18,812 nt of DNA from positions 1 to 18,812 of the forward strand of contig LSSL01000610.1 in the NCBI GenBank assembly GCA_001953115.1. Direction: 5' to 3'. Below the pieces are notes generated by a model. It was not told the origin of the DNA. It searched no databases and worked only from the letters and a program-made list of their open reading frames with translations. Of this stretch, positions 1 through 9,253 are shown piece by piece. The stretch comes from Smittium mucronatum. Its lineage: Eukaryota; Kickxellomycota; Harpellomycetes; Harpellales; Legeriomycetaceae. The first letter of the stretch is position 1; each line of letters starts with the position of its first letter. The position numbers were made by a program, and so were the translations under genes.

Positions 1-2745
1 ATTGTTAAATTAATTGTGTCTGAGATTAAAAAACCATTTTCAATTGAAGTTTAGAATCTACATAAAATCCGATCGAATTAAATTAGGTGGAAAACATCTT
101 ATATGATAAGTGATTTCCGTGTTGAATTAAATAAGCCTCATTATCCCCAAAAAATGATTTTTATCACCATTTAAATTAAACATATATTTTTTCAGTTTTA
201 TATTTAATGAAATTTACATTTTTTATATAAATATTACGGAATATCTCATAGCTGGATCTTATTTTCAAAGAAAATTCTGCTATTCTAATTTATTAATTGA
301 AATTGCTCTTAAGGTTTTTAAATTTTATGCATCTAAAGATTCTAACGCTTTAAAGATTTTTTTTTGAGGCGAATTTACATAAATTGGAGTTTTTAAAATT
401 GAATTTTTTTTAAAAAATATGACTATGTTAAAAGAAAAAAATTAAATATTTAATTATTAAAAAATTATTCAAGAAAGTAAAAGATATATATTTTAAATAT
501 CTTTATATTTTTATGTTATGCAAATTAAGAAAGAGGGGGGGGGGTATAAAATAAATTAAATGTGGCTAATAATGCGTTTAAAGAATTTTATTTTAAGTAA
601 TAGGCACGATTTTTGGAATCATTGAGATATTAAGTTTTAATGATATTATTAATACAAATCAGAGTCATTGTGATATTAAATAAAACAAATTATTGAATAG
701 TTTAATCCAATTTAGTTTCTATATAACCAAGAAACCAAACTATTTACTGTATAAAACATTATTTCGTAAAGGAAAATAGAGTGTTTTTATTTAATTTTTC
801 ACTAAATTGTATATATAGTGTAAAAAATTTAACAGGTTTTTTTATTTTCTTAATAAAATTCCTCTAATTTCTAGTTAAAGTGAATTTTGAAAAAAATTAA
901 TAATAACAGCACTTTCAATTGTCATTCCAACTTCATTTCTCTTGCAAATTTGGTTTTTTTAAATAATTTTGGCGTTTTTACCTACAAATATTAATTTTAA
1001 AGAATATAAAACAATTTTTTTATCCCGTTTAAATAGATATTTCGGCGACTTTTTGATTAAATAAAAATATCACACCTGGTTAAATACTTCCGAATAGTTT
1101 TGAGGTGAAAAAGAATTTACCAGTTAAGATAAAAATTATTTACATATATTTAGAGACTATAACTGAAAATTATGTTTTATAATTTAAATAACTTTTATCG
1201 AATTGAAAATATTTTTAATTGGCGTCAAATAAATAAATAAATATAATTTGACCGATTAAGGAGTAAATAATCATGAAAAAGAAACAATCAGGTTATTAGA
1301 ATCGTCCTATATTTAGATTGATATTGTTTTTTAATGGAAAGTTATGTAATATATTAAAAGAACGAAAAATAAAGATTTTCATGTTAGAGAATATAATAAA
1401 TAATAATAAAATTTTACTCGAATTCTTTTGTTTAATTTAGTTTTGAAAATCTCAATTTTTAAAAAATGGGGTTTATTTGAATAATTTCCCCAAAAGATTC
1501 AGTTATTTAGAGACCGAAATCAATTTTTTTTTTTAAATTTTTTTTTTAGAGTAATTGGTAAAGCTATGAAAATCTAAAATTTTTTAGTTATTTATCCTTT
1601 TTAAAAAGTTTAAATTTATAAAGGTTAATTATTTTATATTATTTTAAATATTAGCTTGTTTTTTTAATACTTGATTTTCATTTTTTAAGCTTTTTACTTT
1701 ATTTTAATTCAAATTTCTCTTCTTTCTAGCTCGATAGCGAAAAGGAATAATATAAGAGCTTTCCTACATCAAAATTTATAGCCTTTGTTAAAATTTGCAT
1801 TAAAAGTTGCAATAAAAGTTTTTTTTTCCGTATCATATTTCTTTTTATCAAAGAAATAGCCTTTTAAAATATGTTCGAATTTGCAATAAAAAATTATTCG
1901 AGAAATAAAACATTTCACTTGAATTTCAAACATGGGTTTTTCTTATTAACCAATGGGAATTTTTTAGAAATTTTTCAAAAATCCAACTAATAAAATTATA
2001 CTTTCATATTATATTTTAAATTATATAACTAAATAATATATTTTGACCAATTATCTTTACAGGAATCATCAGAAATTGCATTTTGAGATTGAAAATAAAT
2101 CAAAATCGAATTTAATTTAATTGATCAACGCATGGACCTCCAATGCATAACCTTTTGTTAAACTCAAAGAAATTAAAAATTCTTTCAAAAATAAAAAACT
2201 ATCTATACTTGGATATAATATATAATTTTTGTATTAAAAATTGGATACAGATAATATTAAGAAAAGGGGAACCAGTGAATATCCAGATTTTTTAAATAAA
2301 TGTATTATTAGTTCCTTTAATTTACAGAAGATTTATTATCCGTATGAACTCTGAATCTATTGTCAGGGTAATTAGGCTTTAATTATTCGAATTCACTGAT
2401 ATTCAAGTATCAATGAATATTTGAAATGAATTTCAGTGAGGTAAAAATTTCTTTAAAGAAAAAAGATTTCTGTTTTATATAAAAAAAAGATATATGAGCA
2501 CGAACGTATTTTTTGTAAATTTGAACAAACGCTAAAACTAAATAAATGTTTCCATTCTGTATTTTAAAAGATTTTTTGTTATAAAGAAAACAGGTTAATT
2601 GATATAATACAAGTGAAGCCGCAAAATCGGATTTTTCAGAGAATCTGAAAAAAAAAATAAAACCTCTGAGAATGAAGCTTTGGAGATTTGAAATATAGCT
2701 GGTTCAAATGTCAATAAATAATCAGTCGTGTTATCTAGTGTATAG
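1..2745. other. AT-rich intergenic desert
   Basis: I see no gene in this stretch. It is extremely AT-rich, full of short A and T runs, and has stop codons in all frames at high density. The only local irregularity is a ten-base G run at 535-544 followed by a TATAAAAT string. I looked for homology to the coding relic that starts at 2746 and found none further upstream. Confidence 0.7.
535..544 (+). repeat. G10 homopolymer
   Basis: Ten consecutive G residues stand in sequence that is otherwise nearly all A and T, directly followed by TATAAAAT. It is one of four G or C tracts of ten or more bases in the window, all in spacers. No function is assigned. Confidence 0.9.
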
Positions 2746-3273
2746 GAATTTGACGAAAAAGGGAATACTTTTGATTATAATACGGCGAGAGAATACCTCG
2801 AGATGTTTAAATATAATGGTACAAAGAAAGATACTAAAACCACTCATGGGTCTGCAAAAAAAGCAAAATCGTTTGAGCATTTTTCTAGGATTATATTGGG
2901 TGAGGTTCAAAGCCTATTTAAAATTCGGACAATAAAGGATAGCAATCATAGAAACTTTAAAAATATTTATATTGCTATATTCTACCTTTCTCTTAGTCCA
3001 TAGAATAAGAGAAGGTTGGAGAAATGGCGTCATATAAAAAAAGATCTAGTAGAAAGATTCAAGAATCAAAAAGCTGAAGAGAATTTGAGAACCCCAAGCA
3101 CACCTTTGAGTATACCAGAAAACGAATTCAAATTCAATTATCTTGTGCATTACGGGACAGAACGGTTTAAATACACTTTTAAATATGTAGTTACATTTAT
3201 AATCATTTTTTAAAAAAATGATGGATTTGGAAACCCTCCTAAAACTTGTGTAGAAACCCCAGAAAAGTTATAA
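2746..3273 (+). pseudogene. Degenerate paralogue of the unrecognised gene at 5117-5776
   Basis: Read in one continuous frame from GAA at 2746, this stretch aligns with about residues 48-219 of the intact protein 2 kb downstream. Shared blocks include FKNIYIAI, DLVERFK.Q, IPENEFKFNYL, YGTERFKY and KYV, ending in a similar Gly/Pro-rich tail. The reading frame is broken by TAG at 3001-3003, where the intact copy has GAG (Glu), and by TAA at 3211-3213 in a T/A run; the tail then continues in frame to TAA at 3271-3273. No frameshift is needed anywhere. Nucleotide identity is high in places, with 20 or more identical bases around 3117-3143. A stop (TAG, 2743-2745) lies just before the homology. It reads like a 3' splice site, so the first part may have been a separate exon, but no counterpart of the first 47 residues was found. 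ATG codons at 2803 and 3016 could start short peptides, but I treat the copy as broken. Confidence 0.75.
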
Positions 3274-4040
3274 AAATTTATTGAATATATTGGATACTTT
3301 TTTTCCGAGTTTCCAAAATGATTTTAGCCAAATTAAAGATGTAAGAAAATAATTTATATCAATAAATAAAAGGTTTAAATACACAGTTTAAATTGTAAAT
3401 TCTAGATGCACCTTTTAATTGCATAAGAAATTATATTTAAAATAATAATTTTTAAACAGTTTTTAACCGATACTTTTGAAAGTTTAATAAAATGGATTAT
3501 ACTTTATAATGTGTTGATATTTGTTGATTAATATTCTGGATTTTGAGTTTATTTGCTAGTAGATAGCTTAGTAGAAGAAATTTTTTTCAAGCACAGCTTG
3601 ATGAAAAAGTCGAAAGGATCTTTAATTACATGCACATACGAATTTATAGCATCATATGGTCTTTTTTGACCATCTTTCTACCGAAAAGTGAGGTACTTTC
3701 AATTAGCGACATGTTCGTAATAGAGTGCATACAAATCAAACCCAATCAATACGATATCAATATAAATCCATTTTGCCACTAAAGTGCTTTATAGAAACAG
3801 CAGCTGATGCTTGATAGGTAAATCAACTAATCATATAATTTCCCATGATTTTGATTGTGAGAGAGTGCAGGAAACACATGATTATTGATATGTATCTTTT
3901 TTTTAAAAAAATCTAATCAGTCTTTTGTATATTTGTATTTTTTATGGTGGCATGGTTTCATAATCTGCTTTTTTATTTGCTTTTACTTTAATTTTTAATG
4001 CAGCAATTTATACTAAAATTGATTAATAGAGTTTATTCAT

Positions 4041-4052
4041 ACACACACACAC
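4041..4052 (+). repeat. (AC)6 microsatellite
   Basis: Six perfect AC dinucleotides in an AT-rich spacer. A short simple repeat with no apparent gene association. Confidence 0.9.
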
Positions 4053-4915
4053 AAAGGAGATGGGTGCAAGATTATAAAACTTAATTTGAATCCATTTTTC
4101 TCTGAACGAGATCTAAATATTAATAAAGTATTGATATTATAAATAAAAACATATTCACGCATTAATTATGCAGATCAGATTTAATTTGAAAAGATAAAAT
4201 TTGCATAAAATGTAGACATCTGATACAGTTATTTTCCAAACTATATATATAATAAAAGAAATTTGGTTTTCTGGTTTGTGTGTACTTTACACTAGCCCTT
4301 TTTGTTGATTAGTTTCCTATAAATAGCATTAAAACAAATAAAAATATCTTTTAATTACCATCTAAAAGTTCCTAAACATCATCTAATCATCTACGAAATA
4401 TTCCATGTGAGTTTGATCTTTAGTTTTTTTTTTTATTAAATTGCATTTTGAAATATTCTTTTTTTTTTTTTTCTGCAGTTTTCATCTATATTTATATTTG
4501 GGATTCTTATGCATAAACTTGTAATTTATGGGTTGGGAATAGACCCATGATGGATTTTGGTTAGATTCAAATCCCAAATTTAAATCTAAATTCCCTCAAC
4601 TCTACTGAATCCAAAAGAGATTTGATAAATAATATCTATTTTTTTTTTTTCCAATCCAAAATCAATTTATTTATTCGCTGTATAAATCAATTGTAGATAT
4701 ATTTATCAATTTTGCTCAAAAAGGTTTACAATTTGCATGGCATTATCTATAGGAGACCCAATGGGTTTATATTGTTTTTTAATTGGCGTAAATTATATTT
4801 TAAAATGCAAAAAGTTTATAATCTATTCTGGTACTTTCGGCCAGTTGGTGTAATAAACGAGTTTTTATGATTCAAATCTTGATAATTATACGGCAACAAA
4901 TACGTTAATTGAGAA

Positions 4916-4938
4916 GGGATGGGATGGGAGGTTTGGGG
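4916..4938 (+). promoter_or_regulatory. Potential G-quadruplex motif upstream of the 5117 gene
   Basis: Four guanine runs (4916-4918, 4921-4923, 4926-4928 and 4935-4938) are separated by loops of 2, 2 and 6 bases, which fits the canonical G3+N1-7 pattern. The motif lies about 180 bp upstream of the start codon at 5117 on the sense strand, in an otherwise AT-rich region. That the motif exists is directly visible; any role in transcription is inference. Confidence 0.5.
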
Positions 4939-5010
4939 TGGCGTAAAGATGTTTTAAAGTCATATATATATTATTTTTAAAAAAGGAGGGATGGCCTCGA
5001 GGGTATTATT

Positions 5011-5017
5011 TATATAG
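5011..5017 (+). promoter_or_regulatory. Possible TATA element for the 5117 gene
   Basis: A TATATAG string sits about 100 bp upstream of the start codon. TATA-like strings are common by chance in this AT-rich DNA, so position is the only support. Confidence 0.25.
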
Positions 5018-5116
5018 TTGATTAAACATTAAAACAGAAAAACACTACCCACACATAAAAATTATCAAGATTATTTTCTGTCTTGTTTAGAATAACTAGA
5101 GTTAATTAGCGAAATA

Positions 5117-5776
5117 ATGGACGAAAATAATAAACTAAAAGTATTAACTGATCCAGAAGAGTGCCCAAAAATCAAAAATCAGGCCGAGTTAGGTTGCGGC
5201 GAGAATCAAGTTGCCGATCCCGGAAAAAGAGATAGCTTGGTGAACGCGCACGGGGTTCCTGACCAGTTTGGCGATTTTAACGATGAGGAAATTTCAGAAT
5301 TGCTTGAAATGGTGGCATATTGCGATGCAAAGCGGGACGTCCGAATCACACACAAATTTTTAGTTAAAGCGAAATCGTTCCGCGATTTCACGCAACTGGT
5401 GAAGGACGAGGTGTGGTACTTTTTTAGGATCCGCAAAATAAAAGCCAATATTTACAGAAGCTTTAAAAACATTTACATTGCAATATATTGCGTTTTTCTT
5501 AGTTTGGAGAAAAAGAGGGCGGTTGAGGAATGGTTCCAGGATAATAGAGATCTAGTAGAAAGGTTCAAGACCCAAAATATCGATGACAATATGAAGATTC
5601 CGAACTTACCTTTGAATATCCCAGAAAACGAATTCAAATTCAATTACCTTAGGTATTATGGAACCGAACGGTTTAAATACAATTGTAAATATGTAAAGTA
5701 CATTTATAACCATTTTAAAAGTAAAGATGGACCAGGAAATATACCTAAAAGTATTGGAGAGATTCCTGAGAATTAA
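5117..5776 (+). CDS. Unrecognised 219-residue protein, intact member of a local paralogue pair
   Basis: I do not recognise this protein. The single-exon frame starts at the first ATG after an in-frame stop and ends at TAA. Residues 1-50 are acidic, low in hydrophobics and encoded by noticeably GC-richer DNA than the rest. Residues 51-110 (NDEEISELLEMV, then KAKSFRDF) look like short helices. Residues 105-140 are basic, then hydrophobic (about NIYIAIYCVFLSL, residues 118-130), then charged. The most conserved part against the degenerate copy at 2746-3273 is residues 145-195 (DLVERFK, IPENEFKFNYL, YGTERFKY, KYV). There is no signal peptide, and the 13-residue hydrophobic stretch is too short for a confident membrane span. 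WFQDNR at 139-144 resembles the homeodomain recognition helix, but the paralogue does not keep it. Conservation between copies and the higher GC support a real gene; its function is unknown. Confidence 0.75.
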   Translation: MDENNKLKVLTDPEECPKIKNQAELGCGENQVADPGKRDSLVNAHGVPDQFGDFNDEEISELLEMVAYCDAKRDVRITHKFLVKAKSFRDFTQLVKDEVWYFFRIRKIKANIYRSFKNIYIAIYCVFLSLEKKRAVEEWFQDNRDLVERFKTQNIDDNMKIPNLPLNIPENEFKFNYLRYYGTERFKYNCKYVKYIYNHFKSKDGPGNIPKSIGEIPEN

Positions 5777-6299
5777 TACAGTAATTAAAATAGATCATGG
5801 GGTTGTGTATAAAGGTGTCTCAACTTTAGACGATACTGCTTCACTTATAAAAATAAATATATAAGCTTTTGTTTTTTTTTATCATAAAATCTAGTTGTTT
5901 TTTTTGTTTTTTTTTTTAAAAAAACTCTTTTTATCCATTTAATTTAAATCATTTTTGGTGACTTTTGGCTCCATTCTAGAGTAAAATGAGGAGGGGGATG
6001 TTCAGCGGAGTGTTTTTACGCACACAAAGGTCGTATTAGGCTATTTTATATTATGGTTAGAAAATATGCTGCTAACTTTTGTGCCAATAAAAACTTAAAT
6101 ATATGAAATTTAATAATAATTAGGCTCTTAAATTTACTAATGACTTTTAAAATAAATTCCATAAACACTAAAATTTATAAATTGATATTAAAAACGAATT
6201 TGATAAGAATTTTTTTTTTTCAAACAGTTTAAAAAAAATAATCCAATTAATAGTGAAATGCAATAAACGGTTTGTGTTTGTGAGATTAAATTATATTTT
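5777..6299. other. Spacer between the 5117 gene and Arp10 3' ends
   Basis: This convergent spacer contains the probable polyadenylation signal of the 5117 gene, long T runs and no coding potential that I can support. Confidence 0.6.
5852..5857 (+). terminator. Probable polyadenylation signal (AATAAA) of the 5117 gene
   Basis: An AATAAA hexamer lies 76 bases after the stop codon and is followed by a long T-rich tract, the usual arrangement for eukaryotic 3' end formation. The hexamer is frequent by chance in this composition. Confidence 0.45.
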
Positions 6300-8075
6300 T
6301 TATGCACTCAACAGTCCTTTGAAAAAGTCTTGATAATTTTCAAGATTTAATTCAAATCCTTCGATCTTTGAAGATACTGCGATTGAAGATCCGACCCAAC
6401 ACCTATCTGAAGACTTAAATGTCGATCCGCTGTTGCTGTACATCTTTTCAGTTTCTTTATTTGTATTTTTGCTATCATGTGCTTGACCTTGATCCTCAAA
6501 AGCATCGCTATCACTTTTATTATTTATATCTGGTGTATTAAAGTCTTGATTAAAAGTGTGGGAATTGTCATCCAAAAGAGATGCGGTTCTAGATAATGGC
6601 TCGCATTTGGGATCGTTTATCAGCCTGGTCATTAAATCCGACATAAACCTATTCTGAAAATTAGGGATTTCAGCTAAATCCCCAATAACTAAAATCTTGC
6701 TTGATAGCCTTTTTTTAAGATCTACAGGGAGGTTTTTAATAACTTGAAAAGTCAAATCAACGACTCCGCTAATATCATTCTCTGAATCTCCACAAAACAG
6801 TATATCTAGTACATGTTCCCTTACAAACCCGGGAAGAAAGCATTTGATTTTTGTTTTGTTTTGATGACTCCAGCTAAAATACAAATCAGTGGCTATTGAA
6901 CTTTGTTGGCACCAAACTGCCAAGGAATCGCTCCGTATTCCACACACAGTACCATTGCTGCTTAGTTCTCCAGACACAAGGTTCTTTGGAGGTGATAGGG
7001 GAGAAGCAAACACGAGGTTTTCAATGATGTGTTGGCAAAGTTCATTTGTCAAAATCAAAGGTGTGAACTTTTGCTTTGTTTGGTCAGTATTTGATTCAGA
7101 ACTCAAATTAATGTAGTGGCCATGTTTTATTAACTGATCTCTTAAGTGAACTCTCAATTTTTCTTTCCCAAGTGAAGAAGAGATGGATAAAGATTCAAGA
7201 GGTCTGAAATCAAATACCTATAAGAAAAGTGAAATTTAGTTTGGAGCAGTGGTAGGGGGTAAAAAAAAACAAAGGATAAAAATTATAGTAAATAAAGTAC
7301 CGGAGTTATAGTTGTTTCGATACTACCAAAATGAATCACTAGGCCCTCCATCTTTCCCAAAGTTAGCAAAGACATGACTGAACCGGGGAAAAATGTTATA
7401 GATGGAACCTAATATTAAGATATAAACTTTATAAAAATTACAAGGTGTAAGAGTGCAATAATAAAGCACTAACCAACATGTCTTCCAGCAAAACTTTGAC
7501 CAATAAATATTTAATTGGAATCAATAAAGGGGAAGGTTCGACAATCACGACTTTATTAGTTCTCGGGTCAACAAGCAGTTTTCTAATAAACAGAAGTGAT
7601 TATATTTTTTTTTGTATCCCACAAGGAAAGAAAAAAACTTGCTTAGGGATTAATAATTGCAAGTAGTTTGGTAAAGAAAATAATAAACGTACTTTTCATA
7701 AATTTTTCGGAACTCGTAAACTAATATATTTTTTGCAGAGGTTAATTCTTCAATCTCAAGAGGAATCTGGTATAAAACATCTTCCTAAAATTGATGTTAA
7801 TAATAGTACAAAAGTAAGATTTTGTAGACAAGAAAGGAAAGAATAAGAAAAATGAATACGTTTAATTTTATTCTAAAAGCCTCTTCAGAGAAACCGAAAG
7901 GAATAACGTCGAATTTTCTGCCAAGTGGGTTGCAGTATTTTGGGAAATAATCGCCAGAAAACCCAGATTTGACACTTTCGGGCGAAACTTCGAATATTAA
8001 TTTGAGGGGGGTCGTTTGGAATGCAGTACTGCTAAGCAATCGTTTGTAATAATCTGAATCAAGAAAAGAGGCCAT
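6300..8075 (-). CDS. ARP10: Actin-related protein 10 (dynactin pointed-end subunit), five exons
   Basis: Exons on the minus strand are 8075-7860, 7784-7693, 7582-7474, 7408-7301 and 7217-6300, joining in frame into 480 residues. Arp10/Arp11 caps the pointed end of the Arp1 filament in dynactin, the dynein cofactor. The assembled protein is colinear with human ACTR10 (about 417 residues): KSGFSGD at 36-42 matches the actin KAGFAGD strand, LLVDPRTNKVVIVEPS matches the LLVNPR..VVI.E region, VPSITFFPGSVMSLLTLG matches VPS..L.....ALLTLG, and ILVIGD near 350 matches the actin GG strand. CWVGSSI near 448 matches the C-terminal WIGGS motif. An Asp/Asn/Ser-rich insertion of about 65 residues (380-445) precedes that last motif. 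The actin phosphate loop is degenerate (EVSPES). The first in-frame ATG at 8075 was chosen; 34 open codons upstream lack an ATG. It is divergent from the Qng1-like gene. Confidence 0.9.
7218..7300 (-). other. ARP10: Arp10 intron 4
   Basis: An 83-nt phase-0 intron beginning GTACTT and ending CTTATAG. Removing it joins IETTITP to VFDFRPL. Confidence 0.9.
7409..7473 (-). other. ARP10: Arp10 intron 3
   Basis: A 65-nt phase-0 intron beginning GTTAGT and ending TATTAG. Removing it joins LLEDML to VPSITFF, matching the family's EVPS segment. Confidence 0.9.
7583..7692 (-). other. ARP10: Arp10 intron 2
   Basis: A 110-nt phase-2 intron beginning GTACGT and ending TATTAG. Removing it joins KIYEK to KLLVDPR, restoring the conserved LLV.PR segment. 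Confidence 0.85.
7785..7859 (-). other. ARP10: Arp10 intron 1
   Basis: A 75-nt phase-0 intron beginning GTATTC and ending TTTTAG, with a TTAAC branch-point-like string about 17 nt before the acceptor. Removing it joins RIKLN to EDVLYQ. Confidence 0.85.
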
Positions 8076-9253
8076 TCTAACCCGTCGGACGTGTATCGAG
8101 TTTCTTTTCTTAAAATGAATGCGGTCTTTGTTGTATTGCGGTTGAATTTTATTTTTCAGAGCGTTAATTTGCAAAAGTCCTCAACATTTTGTATTCCTTA
8201 GAGTAAAATAAAGCAGCCCAATGAAATCTGTATATAGTTTTTCAAACGAGAGATCATTGATGAGTTGCATTATAAGCCAGTAATATCACAATACCATCAT
8301 GGACGAGGGATTCTTGTTGATTTTAATTGGCCACTTTTCCTGGCTACTGAGTTGCATATTTTTGGAATCGAAATAGAAAACTTTTGTACTTTCAATCCAC
8401 TTTGATAACAGCAAACTAGTTAATTTTTTTATACTTTCATTACAGAATTAAGGTGTGGTAGGGTAATGCCAGTAAAAAGCAACACATCAAAACTAAAAGT
8501 GAATAATGCGTAAGGAATCTAGATTATTAACATCCAAGCGCTTATAACTCCCTCTATCGGTCCACTTACTGTGTACTTCCGGGTAATTGGGGTCATGTCT
8601 ACTATCCACTTGTTAATTCCCAATTCTGAATCAGGTATTCTGAAATGCCAAAAGCACTAAGGGAGATAGTTTAGCTGAAAATTTGTTAGATGGTTGAGCA
8701 GCTCTAAGAGTTTAGTTTTGATCAGATTAGTAAGATTAAATATTTGTAAAATTTCCAATATTTCAGTCTCGAATTGTTTCAAGAGAGACGGATAATGACT
8801 AAGTCCTTGGTTTACTAGCACGAAATGGAATGGTTTAAATGGGGTGTAGATCCAAACGGATTAGTTCAGACTCAGTTCCCTCCAGCTTTCGAACCTCCAT
8901 GATCTGATTTCCTAATTTTTCTGTTAAACATATTCGTACTTTCAATAATTTGAAGGAATTTAATTAGCTCAAGCCTTTCACAGTAATACCAAATAAAAAT
9001 TAATTAATTAAATCTCGTATCCTATTGAATGCAATGGCTCTAATTTTGGAAATTGCTATTAGCTTAGCATTGAAGTTGGAAGCTTGAAGGAAAAATTTGA
9101 GCGAACCAAATCGAAGCTGGAAATATCTGTAAATGGATAAAAAAGGTTAGCTTTTAATGTTCAAGAATTCGAACCCATATTTAAAAAAAAAACGAATGTA
9201 TAGCAGTTCTTTTTTCCTATTGCAAATTATTTATTTATTAGAAATATCAAGCG
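8076..9253. promoter_or_regulatory. Divergent promoter region of Arp10 and the Qng1-like gene
   Basis: This 1.2 kb divergent spacer is less AT-rich than the left end of the window. It carries several CCAAT/ATTGG pentamers (for example near 8219, 8325, 8586, 8619 and 8753), which may serve either gene. A 25-codon hydrophobic frame on the plus strand (ATG 8299, TAG 8374-8376) is visible but too short to call. I see no tRNA or other RNA gene. Confidence 0.5.

Larger units (their letters stand above)
3274..5116. other. AT-rich spacer between the degenerate and intact paralogues
   Basis: No gene is visible. The spacer holds a short echo of the paralogue C-terminus near 3370-3400 (GGTTTAAATACAC followed by TTTAAATTGTAAA), an (AC)6 microsatellite, several long T runs, a guanine-rich motif at 4916-4938 and a TATA-like string at 5011-5017. 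The last 200 bases probably include the promoter of the gene at 5117. Confidence 0.6.

Noticed and set aside
4278..4292. 15-mer GTGTGTACTTTACAC shared with DcpS exon 2 near 11540
   Set aside because: A rough count for this composition expects about one shared 15-mer in a window of this size, and the contexts are unrelated.
5531..5550. WFQDNR in the unrecognised protein resembles the homeodomain recognition helix
   Set aside because: The degenerate paralogue has KWRHIK in the same position, the preceding helices do not fit a homeodomain, and the rest of the conserved block lies outside it.
7478..7666. 62-codon plus-strand frame in the Arp10 region
   Set aside because: It is antisense to Arp10 exon 3 and intron 2, which are well supported by family colinearity.
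8386..8946. GTACTTTCAAT occurring at 3693, 8386 and 8936
   Set aside because: Eleven-base words are expected to recur many times in DNA of this bias; no extended similarity surrounds them.
9160..9182. ATTCGAACCC resembles a tRNA T-loop / B box
   Set aside because: No matching acceptor, D or anticodon stems can be folded around it.
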